This document shows, piece after piece, positions 1 to 7,139 of a DNA stretch of 8,212 bases. The notes under the pieces were generated by a model that saw only the letters and a list, made by a program, of their open reading frames with translations, was not told the origin of the DNA and did not search any database. Position 1 is the first letter of the stretch; the number at the start of each line of letters is the position of its first letter. Position numbers and translations under genes: made by a program. This DNA is from Bacteroidales bacterium (lineage in GTDB: Bacteria > Bacteroidota > Bacteroidia > Bacteroidales > VadinHA17): contig PMNJ01000056.1 in the NCBI GenBank assembly GCA_003162595.1, positions 1 to 8,212 of the forward strand, read 5' to 3'.

Positions 1-1665
1 CTTTTTTTTGCGACCCTTATAGGTGTCGGCGCAGGATTCGGTGCCATCCTTTTCAGGTGGATGATAACATTCTTTCAGAAGCTGTTCTTTACTCAGGGGC
101 AGCACGCATTCTCATTTCTTGGATCTTACTATGTTATTATTATCCCGGCTATAGGTGGTCTAATTGTTGGACTTGTGGTTTATTTTTTTGCCAGCGAAGC
201 AAAAGGTCATGGTGTACCTGAAGTAATGTTGGCAGTTGCTGTTTCAGGGAGTAAAATCAGACCAAGGGTGGCAGCAATAAAGGCGCTTGTTTCTTCTATT
301 TGTATTGGTTCAGGTGGTTCTGTTGGTCGGGAAGGTCCTATAGTACAGATTAGTTCGGCTTTGGGTTCGACAATCGGGCAAATATTCCGTTTATCGGAGG
401 ATAAAAAAAGAATACTTATTGCCTGTGGCGCTGCAGGTGGTATCGCTGCTACATTTAATGCTCCTCTTGCCGGAATATTCTTTGGGCTGGAAGTAATTCT
501 GCGGGAATATGGAACCCGCTATTTTTCTTCTGTAGTACTTTCCGCTGTTACGGCCACTGTGATATCAAGAACCTTCCTGGGATCCAGTCCGGCATTTATT
601 ACTCCTCCATATGAATTGCTAAGCAGCTATGACATCCTGTTTTATGTTGTGCTTGGTTTGCTTTCTGCTTTAGTTGGCTGGCTCTTTATTAAAGGACTCT
701 ACAAATGTGAGGACCTTTTCGACGCAATTAAAATACCCTATTATATAAAACCTGCTGTCGGAGGATTATTCCTGGGTTTTATCGGGTTATATTTCCCACA
801 GATTTTTGGAGTTGGTTACACTTCCATCGAAAAGACACTGAATGGACAATTAGGTCCAATGCTTGTACTTGGACTTATAGCTTTAAAGATAATATCAACA
901 TCACTTACTTTGGGATCGGGGGGATCAGGTGGTGTTTTTGCCCCTTCACTGTTTATAGGAGCAATGCTGGGAAGTTCTTTCGGCTCAATGCTTCATCTGA
1001 TATTCCCTGGAATCTTGGTTTCTCCGGGCGCCTACGCCCTTGTAGGAATGGCTGCAGTCTTTGCAGGAGCCGCACAGGCACCAATTTCAGCAATTCTTAT
1101 TCTCTTTGAAATGACAGGAGATTATAAGATAATTCTGCCATTAATGGTCGCCTGTGTTATCTCTACTCTTGTTCTTAAATGGATTTCAAAAGACTCCATA
1201 TATACTTTGAAACTGAGGAGAAGAGGGATCGATATACTTAAATTAAAAGAAGATGATCTGATGGAGAAGATTAAAGTTTCAGAAGCGATGTTCAAAAAAG
1301 TAATTACCGTTACTGAATCTACCTCGGTCAGAAATGCAGGGCTGATGTTAAAATCCACTTCCCACAGGGGGTTTCCTGTACTGGATAGCAATACCCGGCT
1401 AAAAGGGATGGTCACACACGATGACATCAACAAGGCATTGAATAGCGGAAGAGGGGATGTAGAAGTAGCAGAAATTATGACCACTAATCTTATCTTCTGC
1501 TATCCTGATGATACTCTAAAGGATGCACTTGAGAAAATGGGCGAGAGGAACATCGGGCGTATCCCGGTTGTTGAGCACGAAGATCCCGGACAACTGGTTG
1601 GTTTGATTACCAGGAAAAACATTATCGCCACGTATAATCAGGTACTTCATATAAAGATTAAGTAA
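1..1665 (+). CDS. ClC-family chloride channel/transporter with C-terminal CBS pair (5' partial)
   Basis: Inner-membrane chloride channel or exchanger. The frame is open from base 1 and the residues before the first ATG (position 61) already look like a ClC first helix (GVGAGFGAILFRW), so the true start lies upstream; 554 codons are visible. Numbering from base 1: GHGVPE at about 69-74 stands where E. coli ClC has GSGIPE; the selectivity motif GSGGSVGREGP is at 103-113 with the gating glutamate at 111; GGVFAP is at 310-315; the chloride-coordinating tyrosine in DYKIILP is at 375. The cytosolic tail carries two CBS domains, about 423-480 and 486-545, which bind adenine nucleotides in other family members. 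The internal proton glutamate (E. coli Glu203) is replaced by valine 165 in GLEVILREY, as in vertebrate chloride channels, so channel rather than H+ exchange activity is possible. Family assignment is secure; transport mode is inferred. Confidence 0.95.
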   Translation, partial: LFFATLIGVGAGFGAILFRWMITFFQKLFFTQGQHAFSFLGSYYVIIIPAIGGLIVGLVVYFFASEAKGHGVPEVMLAVAVSGSKIRPRVAAIKALVSSICIGSGGSVGREGPIVQISSALGSTIGQIFRLSEDKKRILIACGAAGGIAATFNAPLAGIFFGLEVILREYGTRYFSSVVLSAVTATVISRTFLGSSPAFITPPYELLSSYDILFYVVLGLLSALVGWLFIKGLYKCEDLFDAIKIPYYIKPAVGGLFLGFIGLYFPQIFGVGYTSIEKTLNGQLGPMLVLGLIALKIISTSLTLGSGGSGGVFAPSLFIGAMLGSSFGSMLHLIFPGILVSPGAYALVGMAAVFAGAAQAPISAILILFEMTGDYKIILPLMVACVISTLVLKWISKDSIYTLKLRRRGIDILKLKEDDLMEKIKVSEAMFKKVITVTESTSVRNAGLMLKSTSHRGFPVLDSNTRLKGMVTHDDINKALNSGRGDVEVAEIMTTNLIFCYPDDTLKDALEKMGERNIGRIPVVEHEDPGQLVGLITRKNIIATYNQVLHIKIK

Positions 1666-1777
1666 ATTCCTGATCTATTTCTTTTTGACATTAAGGGGAA
1701 ATAAAGGAAGACCAAAAATAACTTTCTATCTAATTTAATCCACCAATAGGATGGGCTTATTGAACTTGTCTGTTTAA

Positions 1778-2107
1778 GATTACTTATTTGCCAAAAATTA
1801 TAATTTGCAATTGTTAAGTATTTTTGATGATTTTTACAACATGAGTTTATCGGCTAAAAACCTGTCGTTTACTAAAGTAACTTTAATGCTCCAGGGCAGT
1901 TATCCTATAACACCGCTTTTTAGTGTATCTCTGGCCGGGATGTATTTTCCAAAGCTCAATGGAATTTTTCTGGGTCCATCATTTACCTGGTCATTAACGA
2001 AAAATATTGATTTTTCACTAATTACACAATCTTTTGCAGGACAATTGTTGAAAGGGCAGACCGAACACTTTAATTTTGCTTTTTTAAGGCTAAAATGGAA
2101 TTTTTAA
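1778..2107 (+). pseudogene. C-terminal remnant of an outer-membrane beta-barrel-like protein
   Basis: The frame is open from just after a TAA at 1775-1777 and encodes about 109 residues. The only in-frame starts are TTG at 1805 and ATG at 1841, and there is no signal peptide. The residues alternate polar and hydrophobic/aromatic (for example YPITPLFSVSLAGMYFP and FLGPSFTWSLTKNIDFSL), as in antiparallel membrane strands, and the chain ends FLRLKWNF with the C-terminal phenylalanine typical of outer-membrane barrels recognised by the BAM machinery. A barrel needs a signal peptide and many more strands than fit here, so I read this as the surviving tail of a larger gene whose 5' part is gone. 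It follows the ClC gene on the same strand with no obvious start signal. It could instead be a short expressed hypothetical protein. I do not recognise the exact family. Confidence 0.5.
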
Positions 2108-2137
2108 TTATCGCCTGGATATCCTGAAATCGATAAT
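2107..2137. other. Short inverted repeat at the end of the barrel remnant
   Basis: ATTATCG at 2107-2113 is perfectly complementary to CGATAAT at 2131-2137. The 17-base interior contains the 8-base palindrome GGATATCC (2117-2124). It overlaps the stop codon of the barrel remnant. There is no T-tract after it on either strand, so a terminator role is doubtful; it could be a chance structure. Confidence 0.25.
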
Positions 2138-2182
2138 AGAATTCTGTTTCTGTTTAAATCCTTCATAATTCAAATGATTGCT

Positions 2183-2227
2183 GGCTTACCAATCATGGCG
2201 CTTACGCCAATCAGGCTAACATCAAAT
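2183..2227. repeat. Three degenerate tandem units of 14-17 bases
   Basis: Three successive blocks each begin GGC and end in ATCA: GGCTTACCAATCAT (2183-2196), GGCGCTTACGCCAATCA (2197-2213) and GGCTAACATCAAAT (2214-2227). The middle block also forms a perfect hairpin, TGGCG-ctta-CGCCA (2196-2209). The block lies in the gene-free gap (2108-2330) between the barrel remnant and the 3' end of the leftward USP gene, so it would be in the 3' untranslated region of either convergent transcript. Function unknown; it may be replication slippage debris at a rearranged site. Confidence 0.3.
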
Positions 2228-2330
2228 AAACTCATTTCACGAGCGAACCGGACCTAGGTATAATATTTTATCATAACCAGTTAATCAACAAATGTTTATA
2301 CAAGTTGCAAGAATCCTTTATGATCTGTGA

Positions 2331-3182
2331 TTAACCATCTTTGAAATTTGGTTTTATACTTAAAACTGGTAACCGGGAATGATTTACAACTTGTTGTACA
2401 AATGGCCCGATAAAATATGCCTTGAAATCATGATCGAGATTTGCAGTAAGAATAATTAGATCTGCTTCATATAGCTTTGCCATTTCAATGATCTTTGCCG
2501 GAAAGTCTTTGGATTGAGATATCTCAGATTTAAATACAACTTTGTCATTATCTAATTGTTGTTTAACCTTATTTATCGACATTAAAATTTCTTCTTCGAC
2601 CATATCTTTTTTCTGGTCGTAGAGTCCCAGTAGAAATAATTCTGAATTATTTTTCTCTACTATTGGTCTGGCATAAAAGTATGTGTCCAGAGTGCCTGGT
2701 TTAAGCCTGACAGGAAATAAAACTTTTTCAAAATCAGTTTTTTGCCAGTCCCCGGGAATTGTTAAAACCGGACAAGTAGCATTTTTTAGTACTCTAAACG
2801 CCTCAGATCCTATAAAAAATTCTCGCAACCCGGAAACACCGTGAGTCCCCATAACTATTAAACTAATATTCTCTTCATAAGCAAGTTTGCAAATAATGTC
2901 TGATGGTGTTCCCTCTAAAACTTTTACGACAGCTTTAACACCTGTATCTTTTTGAATCTTTTCACTTAATTCTTTAAGTTCTTCCTCCTTCCTTGATAAA
3001 ACTTCCTTAGAACTTGATAATAAAACTTCGGTCGGTAGCAAATATGGAAGCAGGTCAACAACATGAAGCAAAGTAACTTGAGCATTTTGTCTTTTTGCAA
3101 TGGCTATACTTACCTTTAGCGCACTTTCTGAGAGAACCGAAAAATCAGTGGGTATTAAAATTGAGTATATTTGTGTTTTCAT
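2331..3182 (-). CDS. Universal stress protein, tandem UspA domains
   Basis: Cytoplasmic stress protein of 283 residues with two Usp domains in one chain. Domain 1 (about 5-143) begins YSILIPTDFS with Asp13 in the usual nucleotide-contacting place, and carries a complete ATP motif G-2X-G-9X-G-S: Gly112, Gly115, Gly125, Ser126 (GTHGVSGLREFFIGS). Domain 2 (about 152-277) keeps the fold pattern (LFPVRL, DLIILTA, LPVLSI) but has lost the motif glycines and the early Asp, so it probably does not bind ATP and may serve for dimer-like pairing. The ATG at 3182 is chosen because the typical domain-1 strand follows at once; no Shine-Dalgarno is visible. The gene points left, 40 bases after the methyltransferase stump, with which it may share a transcript. 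It is a close structural paralogue of the tandem USP at 6219-7088. The client process is unknown. Confidence 0.93.
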   Translation of the reverse strand: MKTQIYSILIPTDFSVLSESALKVSIAIAKRQNAQVTLLHVVDLLPYLLPTEVLLSSSKEVLSRKEEELKELSEKIQKDTGVKAVVKVLEGTPSDIICKLAYEENISLIVMGTHGVSGLREFFIGSEAFRVLKNATCPVLTIPGDWQKTDFEKVLFPVRLKPGTLDTYFYARPIVEKNNSELFLLGLYDQKKDMVEEEILMSINKVKQQLDNDKVVFKSEISQSKDFPAKIIEMAKLYEADLIILTANLDHDFKAYFIGPFVQQVVNHSRLPVLSIKPNFKDG

Positions 3183-3222
3183 GACTCAGATATTTAATAG
3201 TTAAACATTTATTTAAGATAAG

Positions 3223-3429
3223 TTACTGTTTTAGTAGGCTTTGACCAATACAAATCTCAAGAACAGTTTCGCCACCTTTGATGTTTAACTGTTCTAAAGC
3301 CATATTTCTAAAGTTGCTCTCGAATCCACCGGCAAAGCAATCGTAAAAATGACTGATTTTATCATAATTTCTTTTTGCCTGTGCTTTAGTTCTATAAACT
3401 CTTAAAATATTAGTTTTTTTTGAGCCCAT
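3223..3429 (-). pseudogene. N-terminal remnant of a class I SAM-dependent methyltransferase
   Basis: A 68-codon frame that matches the start of UbiE/COQ5-like methyltransferases: a YRTKAQAKRNYDKISHFYD segment (residues 12-30), then LNIKGGETVLEI (48-59), the run-up to SAM-binding motif I. Intact enzymes continue with a glycine-rich G-x-G-x-G loop; here the sequence reads CIGQSLLKQ and stops, apparently with a couple of residues lost inside the loop. The remaining two thirds of a normal 200-250 residue enzyme is absent: only 40 bases separate the stop from the USP start, and no continuation appears in any frame there. It cannot bind SAM as it stands. It is either a dead gene or a short expressed peptide. 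The ATG at 3429 fits the usual short N-terminus of the family. Confidence 0.6.
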
Positions 3430-3625
3430 CGTTTTATCATTTGATTAAATAGGATTGTCAAGTTAATATTTTAAATCGAATTTCAAACCGGGTATCGTAT
3501 CTTAATTCTCTAAGCTATAGGGGGCAATACTCTCGAAGGTCTCTTATTAATGGAAATACGATCCAAAAAGGTTTCTATCTTGTCACCATCTTAAGTCTTT
3601 GATTTAATACTTCAATTTCGGATAA
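3430..3625. promoter_or_regulatory. Divergent intergenic region with a long-range inverted repeat
   Basis: This 196-base gap separates a leftward unit (methyltransferase stump and USP) from the rightward antiporter gene, so it should hold promoters for both. ATCGTAT (3494-3500) is perfectly complementary to ATACGAT (3556-3562), and just inside it TTAAT (3502-3506) can pair with ATTAA (3546-3550), closing a loop of about 40 bases. On the antiporter side this would be a folded 5' leader ending about 60 bases before the ATG. No clear Bacteroidota promoter (TTTG / TAnnTTTG) was found, and I cannot match it to a known riboswitch. Confidence 0.35.
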
Positions 3626-5047
3626 ATGAAAAATTTTCTTAAGTCCTTCATCATCAATTATAGTAAAAAGCTTTTCATGATTTCAATAATTTTATTCTCT
3701 CCATTGTGCTTGCTTGCTGCAGGGGGATCAGTCCCTTCAATAGGACCTGTAAGGGTTGAATTTATCATTTTCGGACTTATTCTCCTTGGAGTTGCTTTGT
3801 TTCACAATCATACATTCTGGGTTTCAGTAACTGGGTTATTCGTCTTACTGACTTTCAAACTTGTCTTTGATCCTGGTTTTCATGTTATGGAGCATCTCTT
3901 CGGTACAACACCATTGAGTGAGCAAATCATGAATAAAGCATTACGTCAGGGAGAATGGGGTATATTGATTAATCTATTGGGTCTTTTACTTGGTTTTGCC
4001 ATACTATCAAAAATATTTGAAGAATCTGGCGTACCTGATATTTTACCAAAATTTTTACCAGATGACTGGAAGGGCCCTTTCATACTTTTAATTTTCGTTT
4101 TCATTTTATCATCATTTCTTGACAATATTGCTGCTGCTCTTATTGGAGGCACTATTGCGCTGGTTGTATTTAAGAACAGAGTTCATATCGGATATATTGC
4201 AGCGATTGTTGCAGCTAGCAATGCAGGGGGCAGCGGAAGTGTAGTTGGAGATACTACAACTACTATTATGTGGATAGATGGAGTAAGTGCATTTAATGTT
4301 TTACACGCATTTATTGCAGCCGGTATCGCACTTCTGTTTTTTGCATGGTTTGCTTCCCGGCAGCAGGATAAATACCAAAGGATACAAAAAGACGCAACAC
4401 CAAATATAAAGATTGACTGGGTAAAATTATTTAATGTCGGACTTATGCTTGCCGGTGCAATTGTTTCCAATATACTTTACGATATGCCAGCATTAGGAGT
4501 ATGGATTGCTATTTTATTGGGAGCATTTCTGAGGCCTATTCCATGGAAAGAGTTCCCGGGTGCGATAAAAGGAACAATTTTCCTGCTCTGTCTGGTGTTT
4601 TGTGCTTCTCTCATGCCAGTAGAAGAACTACCTAATGCTTCCTGGATCACTGCCCTTGAACTTGGATTCCTTTCATCTGTATTCGATAATATTCCGCTTA
4701 CAAAATTATGCCTGGACCAGGGTCATTTTGACTGGGGAATGCTGGCTTATAGTGTTGGATTCGGAGGGTCGATGATCTGGTTTGGATCATCAGCAGGAGT
4801 AGCAATCACAAACAAATTTCCTGAAGGACGGGATGTAATCCTTTGGGTAAAAAATGGTTGGCATATTGCTGCTGCATATATAATTGGTTTTTTCGCCTTA
4901 TATCTTATTATGGGATGGGAACCTGCAGATAATAAGGAACATAAAATAATTAATTGTCCGGTTCCCGGATGCCCTATGGCTAATAAAGGAGAATCTGTTA
5001 AAGAGGCAAAAACAATAAATTTTATTGAGTCGACTAAAAAAGAATAA
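3626..5047 (+). CDS. NhaD/ArsB-type Na+/H+ antiporter-like membrane protein
   Basis: Inner-membrane transporter of 473 residues in the ion transporter (NhaD/ArsB/citrate permease) superfamily; likely exchanges Na+ for H+, though automatic annotation often calls such proteins citrate transporters. It begins with a hydrophobic segment (about 17-32, ending LLAAGG) that could be a signal peptide or first helix, followed by about ten more membrane helices. The two inverted halves each carry the family's paired Asp-Asn break: SSFLDNIAAALIGG (162-175, Asp166-Asn167) and SSVFDNIPLTK (350-360, Asp354-Asn355). Each is followed by a glycine/serine-rich re-entrant stretch: GGSGSVVGDTTTT (201-213) and GFGGSMIWFGSSAGVA (378-393). 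After the last helix (about 412-430) a polar tail of about 40 residues contains CPVPGCPM (444-451). ATG at 3626 is taken as the start; a second ATG at 3677 would remove 17 residues. Substrate is inferred from family only. Confidence 0.88.
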   Translation: MKNFLKSFIINYSKKLFMISIILFSPLCLLAAGGSVPSIGPVRVEFIIFGLILLGVALFHNHTFWVSVTGLFVLLTFKLVFDPGFHVMEHLFGTTPLSEQIMNKALRQGEWGILINLLGLLLGFAILSKIFEESGVPDILPKFLPDDWKGPFILLIFVFILSSFLDNIAAALIGGTIALVVFKNRVHIGYIAAIVAASNAGGSGSVVGDTTTTIMWIDGVSAFNVLHAFIAAGIALLFFAWFASRQQDKYQRIQKDATPNIKIDWVKLFNVGLMLAGAIVSNILYDMPALGVWIAILLGAFLRPIPWKEFPGAIKGTIFLLCLVFCASLMPVEELPNASWITALELGFLSSVFDNIPLTKLCLDQGHFDWGMLAYSVGFGGSMIWFGSSAGVAITNKFPEGRDVILWVKNGWHIAAAYIIGFFALYLIMGWEPADNKEHKIINCPVPGCPMANKGESVKEAKTINFIESTKKE

Positions 5048-5493
5048 TTTTTTATATCTCACTTCTATTTTCCAGAAGAAAGTTTCATTTGAATATTTCT
5101 AATTTGAAGAATCTTTGCTCGCTTGTACTAATTTGATTTTCCCCCAAAGCAATTATCTATAATTATGCAAGACACAATAATACACTGAAATTGAAAAACG
5201 TTAACTTATACTTAGCAATCTTTCAATCAGGATAATGATTGTGATGTGATATCCCTTTTACAATCCCTTTTATTTACTAAATAAAGACCAGTTTGCCATG
5301 TTGCTGGATGGCTTTTTTATTGTCGAACTTGGCGTGAAAATATGTGAATGATGTAACTTTTTCTGTAAGTTATATAACGCTCAGCAGTTTAACTGAGATT
5401 ACCTTTAACGCTTCATATTTCATTTTTTAAATTAAAGAAATGATGTCAAAAAAGAACTCGTCCACTTAGTATAACTTGGTTGACGGCATGTAA
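5048..5493. other. Gene-free AT-rich gap with several short hairpins
   Basis: No convincing coding frame on either strand. Four small perfect or near-perfect stems occur in the right half: CAATCA/TGATTG (5224-5241), GCCAT/ATGGC with a T-tract (5295-5318), GTAACTT/AAGTTAT (5353-5373, one G-T pair) and CTCAG/CTGAG (5380-5397). Stems of five to seven pairs arise by chance in AT-rich DNA, so only the one with the T-tract is listed as its own feature. The left part (5048-5220) shows nothing but a weak CTTCT/AGAAG stem at 5064-5080. The gap must contain the promoter of the HEAT-USP-phosphorylase run if that run is one transcript. Confidence 0.4.
5295..5318 (+). terminator. Candidate Rho-independent terminator
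   Basis: GCCAT (5295-5299), an 8-base loop, ATGGC (5308-5312), then six T residues (5313-5318). The stem is only five pairs but GC-containing and directly abuts the T-tract. It lies about 250 bases past the antiporter stop codon, so it would end either a long 3' untranslated region or a separate short transcript. Confidence 0.45.
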
Positions 5494-5520
5494 ATGCTAA
5501 ACTTTGGATTTTTTCAAATT

Positions 5521-6072
5521 ATGAATAAAAATGACAATACTGAAATAGACATTAGCCTGAAAAATTTTCCAGATAACCTGACCTCTCTTATTAAAGAATC
5601 GTTGGATTCTAAAAACTCTGTAAAAAAACTTGCCGCAAGGAATACGCTTGTTGGGATGGGTAAAACCATTATCCCCAAACTACACAAACTATTAAATTCC
5701 GAAAATGGTTTGCTTCGTATGGAAGCTGCTAAGATTGTTGAGCTCATAGCCGACAGAAGGTCGATTCCATTTTTGATTAATCTGCTTGATGATAAAGAAT
5801 TTGAAATCAGATGGATTGCAGCTGAAGGTCTTATTAAAATTGGCAGACGAGCTATTTTACCATTACTTAAGTCGATTCGCGACGGGAAAAGCACCTTTAT
5901 TCTTAACGAGGGAGCACATCACGTATTACTCAGTCTACTCAAGGAAGACGAGAAGATTAAATTAACAGCATTACTGCTAAGTCTCGACGATGCGCAGGAG
6001 CTGGGTGAAACTGCTCCTGTAGAAGCTTCAGAAGCAATAAAAACCATATTTAAGCGAAAAAATACTATCTGA
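5521..6072 (+). CDS. HEAT-repeat protein
   Basis: Small cytoplasmic alpha-helical repeat protein, 183 residues from ATG 5521. At least three consecutive HEAT-like helix pairs are readable: about 33-61 (KKLAARNTLVGMGKTIIPKL), 62-91 (LLRMEAAKIVELIADRRSIP FLINLLDD) and 92-119 (FEIRWIAAEGLIKIGRRAIL PLLKSI), each with the spaced Ala/Leu pattern and a run ending in a P-x-L-x-x-L helix. Such solenoids bind partner proteins; no catalytic residues are visible. An in-frame ATG at 5494 would add nine mostly hydrophobic residues (MLNFGFFQI) that do not fit a soluble solenoid, so 5521 is preferred, but this is not settled. It opens a rightward run, 146 bases ahead of a tandem USP, so a role as adaptor in the same stress response is possible. 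The partner is unknown. Confidence 0.82.
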   Translation: MNKNDNTEIDISLKNFPDNLTSLIKESLDSKNSVKKLAARNTLVGMGKTIIPKLHKLLNSENGLLRMEAAKIVELIADRRSIPFLINLLDDKEFEIRWIAAEGLIKIGRRAILPLLKSIRDGKSTFILNEGAHHVLLSLLKEDEKIKLTALLLSLDDAQELGETAPVEASEAIKTIFKRKNTI

Positions 6073-6218
6073 CAAAGCCTCCGTGTTTTGTTGCATACAA
6101 GATTTAATAAAATGGATTTAAAAAATTCTTAAACAAATTCCCTGTTCGTCCTCTGGTAAGAAATCCGGCAGAATTGAACCTGGAATATTCAACACTTTGA
6201 AAATTTAATCAGTAAACT

Positions 6219-7088
6219 ATGAAGACAATTATTGTTCCCCTTGATCTCTCAGATGAGTCATTAAATGGTTTAAATCTGGCAATGATGATGGCTACTAAAA
6301 CCGGAGCTAATATTCTATTGGTTCATGTTATTGGAAAGAATACCGGTGACTATTATGAACAAATGGAAAAGGAAAAACAACTGGCACAAACAAAATTTGA
6401 AGGTATACTCCGAAAGTATAAAGAGAAAGTCAAATTGAATTTTACTTTAAGCTATATAATTAAAGAGGGTAAGATATTTAAGGAAATAGCAGATCTGGCA
6501 GATAAATATGATGATGCATTGACTGTGTTTTCGACTCATGGTGCATCTGGTTTTGAAGAATTGTTCATTGGAGGCAATGCCTACAAAATAACTTCTCATT
6601 CAAGAAACCCTGTGATCACTGTCAGAAGAAGTAAAATACTTTCAAACATTGATAATATAGTACTGCCTTTGGATATGACTTTCCAAACCCGTGAAAAAGT
6701 TCCATATACGGTTGAGTTGGCAAAGATATTTAATTCAAAAATTCATCTGCTTACCATAAGACTCTCAAACTTAAAGAGTATTGAGAAAAGGCTTCATCAA
6801 TATTCCGAGCAGGTAGCTTCTTACCTTGATATTCATAAAGTTCCTTATACAGTAGAACATCTTCACGGTGGCAACCTTACTGATTTGACACTTGATTATT
6901 CACGATCAATAGATGCTGACCTGATTTCAATAATGACAGAGCAGGAGAAGAGCGCTTCTAATCTGCTGTTAGGTAACTTTGCTCACCAAATGATAAACAA
7001 AGCTTTTATTCCTGTCTTGTTATTTCCTAATTATCATTTGCGTGTAACTGCAGAGGATATCTGGACTTTGGGAGCATTTAATGCGTGA
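6219..7088 (+). CDS. Universal stress protein, tandem UspA domains, altered ATP motif
   Basis: Cytoplasmic 289-residue protein with two Usp domains. Domain 1 (about 2-136) starts MKTIIVPLDLSDES with Asp9. Its ATP motif has changed at the ends: Ser105 replaces the first glycine and the final pair is Gly118-Gly119 instead of Gly-Ser/Thr (STHGASGFEELFIGG). Domain 2 (about 144-269) restarts with NIVLPLDMT (Asp152), but the loop reads TEQEKSASNLLLGN (240-253), with the glycine pair gone. ATP binding is therefore weakened or lost in both halves. The THGxSGxxExFIG stretch closely parallels that of the USP at 2331-3182, suggesting the two are paralogues. The last 15 residues beyond the domain (VTAEDIWTLGAFNA) are an extra tail. 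The gene lies 146 bases after the HEAT gene and 51 bases before the next USP. Confidence 0.93.
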   Translation: MKTIIVPLDLSDESLNGLNLAMMMATKTGANILLVHVIGKNTGDYYEQMEKEKQLAQTKFEGILRKYKEKVKLNFTLSYIIKEGKIFKEIADLADKYDDALTVFSTHGASGFEELFIGGNAYKITSHSRNPVITVRRSKILSNIDNIVLPLDMTFQTREKVPYTVELAKIFNSKIHLLTIRLSNLKSIEKRLHQYSEQVASYLDIHKVPYTVEHLHGGNLTDLTLDYSRSIDADLISIMTEQEKSASNLLLGNFAHQMINKAFIPVLLFPNYHLRVTAEDIWTLGAFNA

Positions 7089-7139
7089 TATGATGAATAG
7101 GTCTAAAGTCAAAACATAAGTTTAAAATATAGTATTAAT

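Noticed and set aside
61..63. ATG at 61 as the start of the ClC gene
   Set aside because: The frame is open to base 1 and the upstream residues match the first ClC helix, so this is an internal methionine.
1122..1484. Minus-strand open frame inside the ClC gene
   Set aside because: Shadow of the CBS-domain coding region; composition is low-complexity Ser/Leu/Ile with no recognisable motif.
3430..3460. TTGACA-like box with a GATAAA 17 bases on, upstream of the methyltransferase stump (minus strand)
   Set aside because: The -10-like box would sit about 5 bases before the start codon, and Bacteroidota promoters use a different consensus.
3946..4470. Two minus-strand open frames inside the antiporter gene
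   Set aside because: They lie antisense to highly conserved transporter motifs and show no domain of their own.
5514..5894. Minus-strand open frame opposite the HEAT gene
   Set aside because: Antisense shadow; the plus-strand frame has clear HEAT periodicity.
6126..6162. TTCTTA/TAAGAA inverted repeat between the HEAT and USP genes
   Set aside because: Six AT-rich pairs around 25 bases with no T-tract; expected by chance at this composition.
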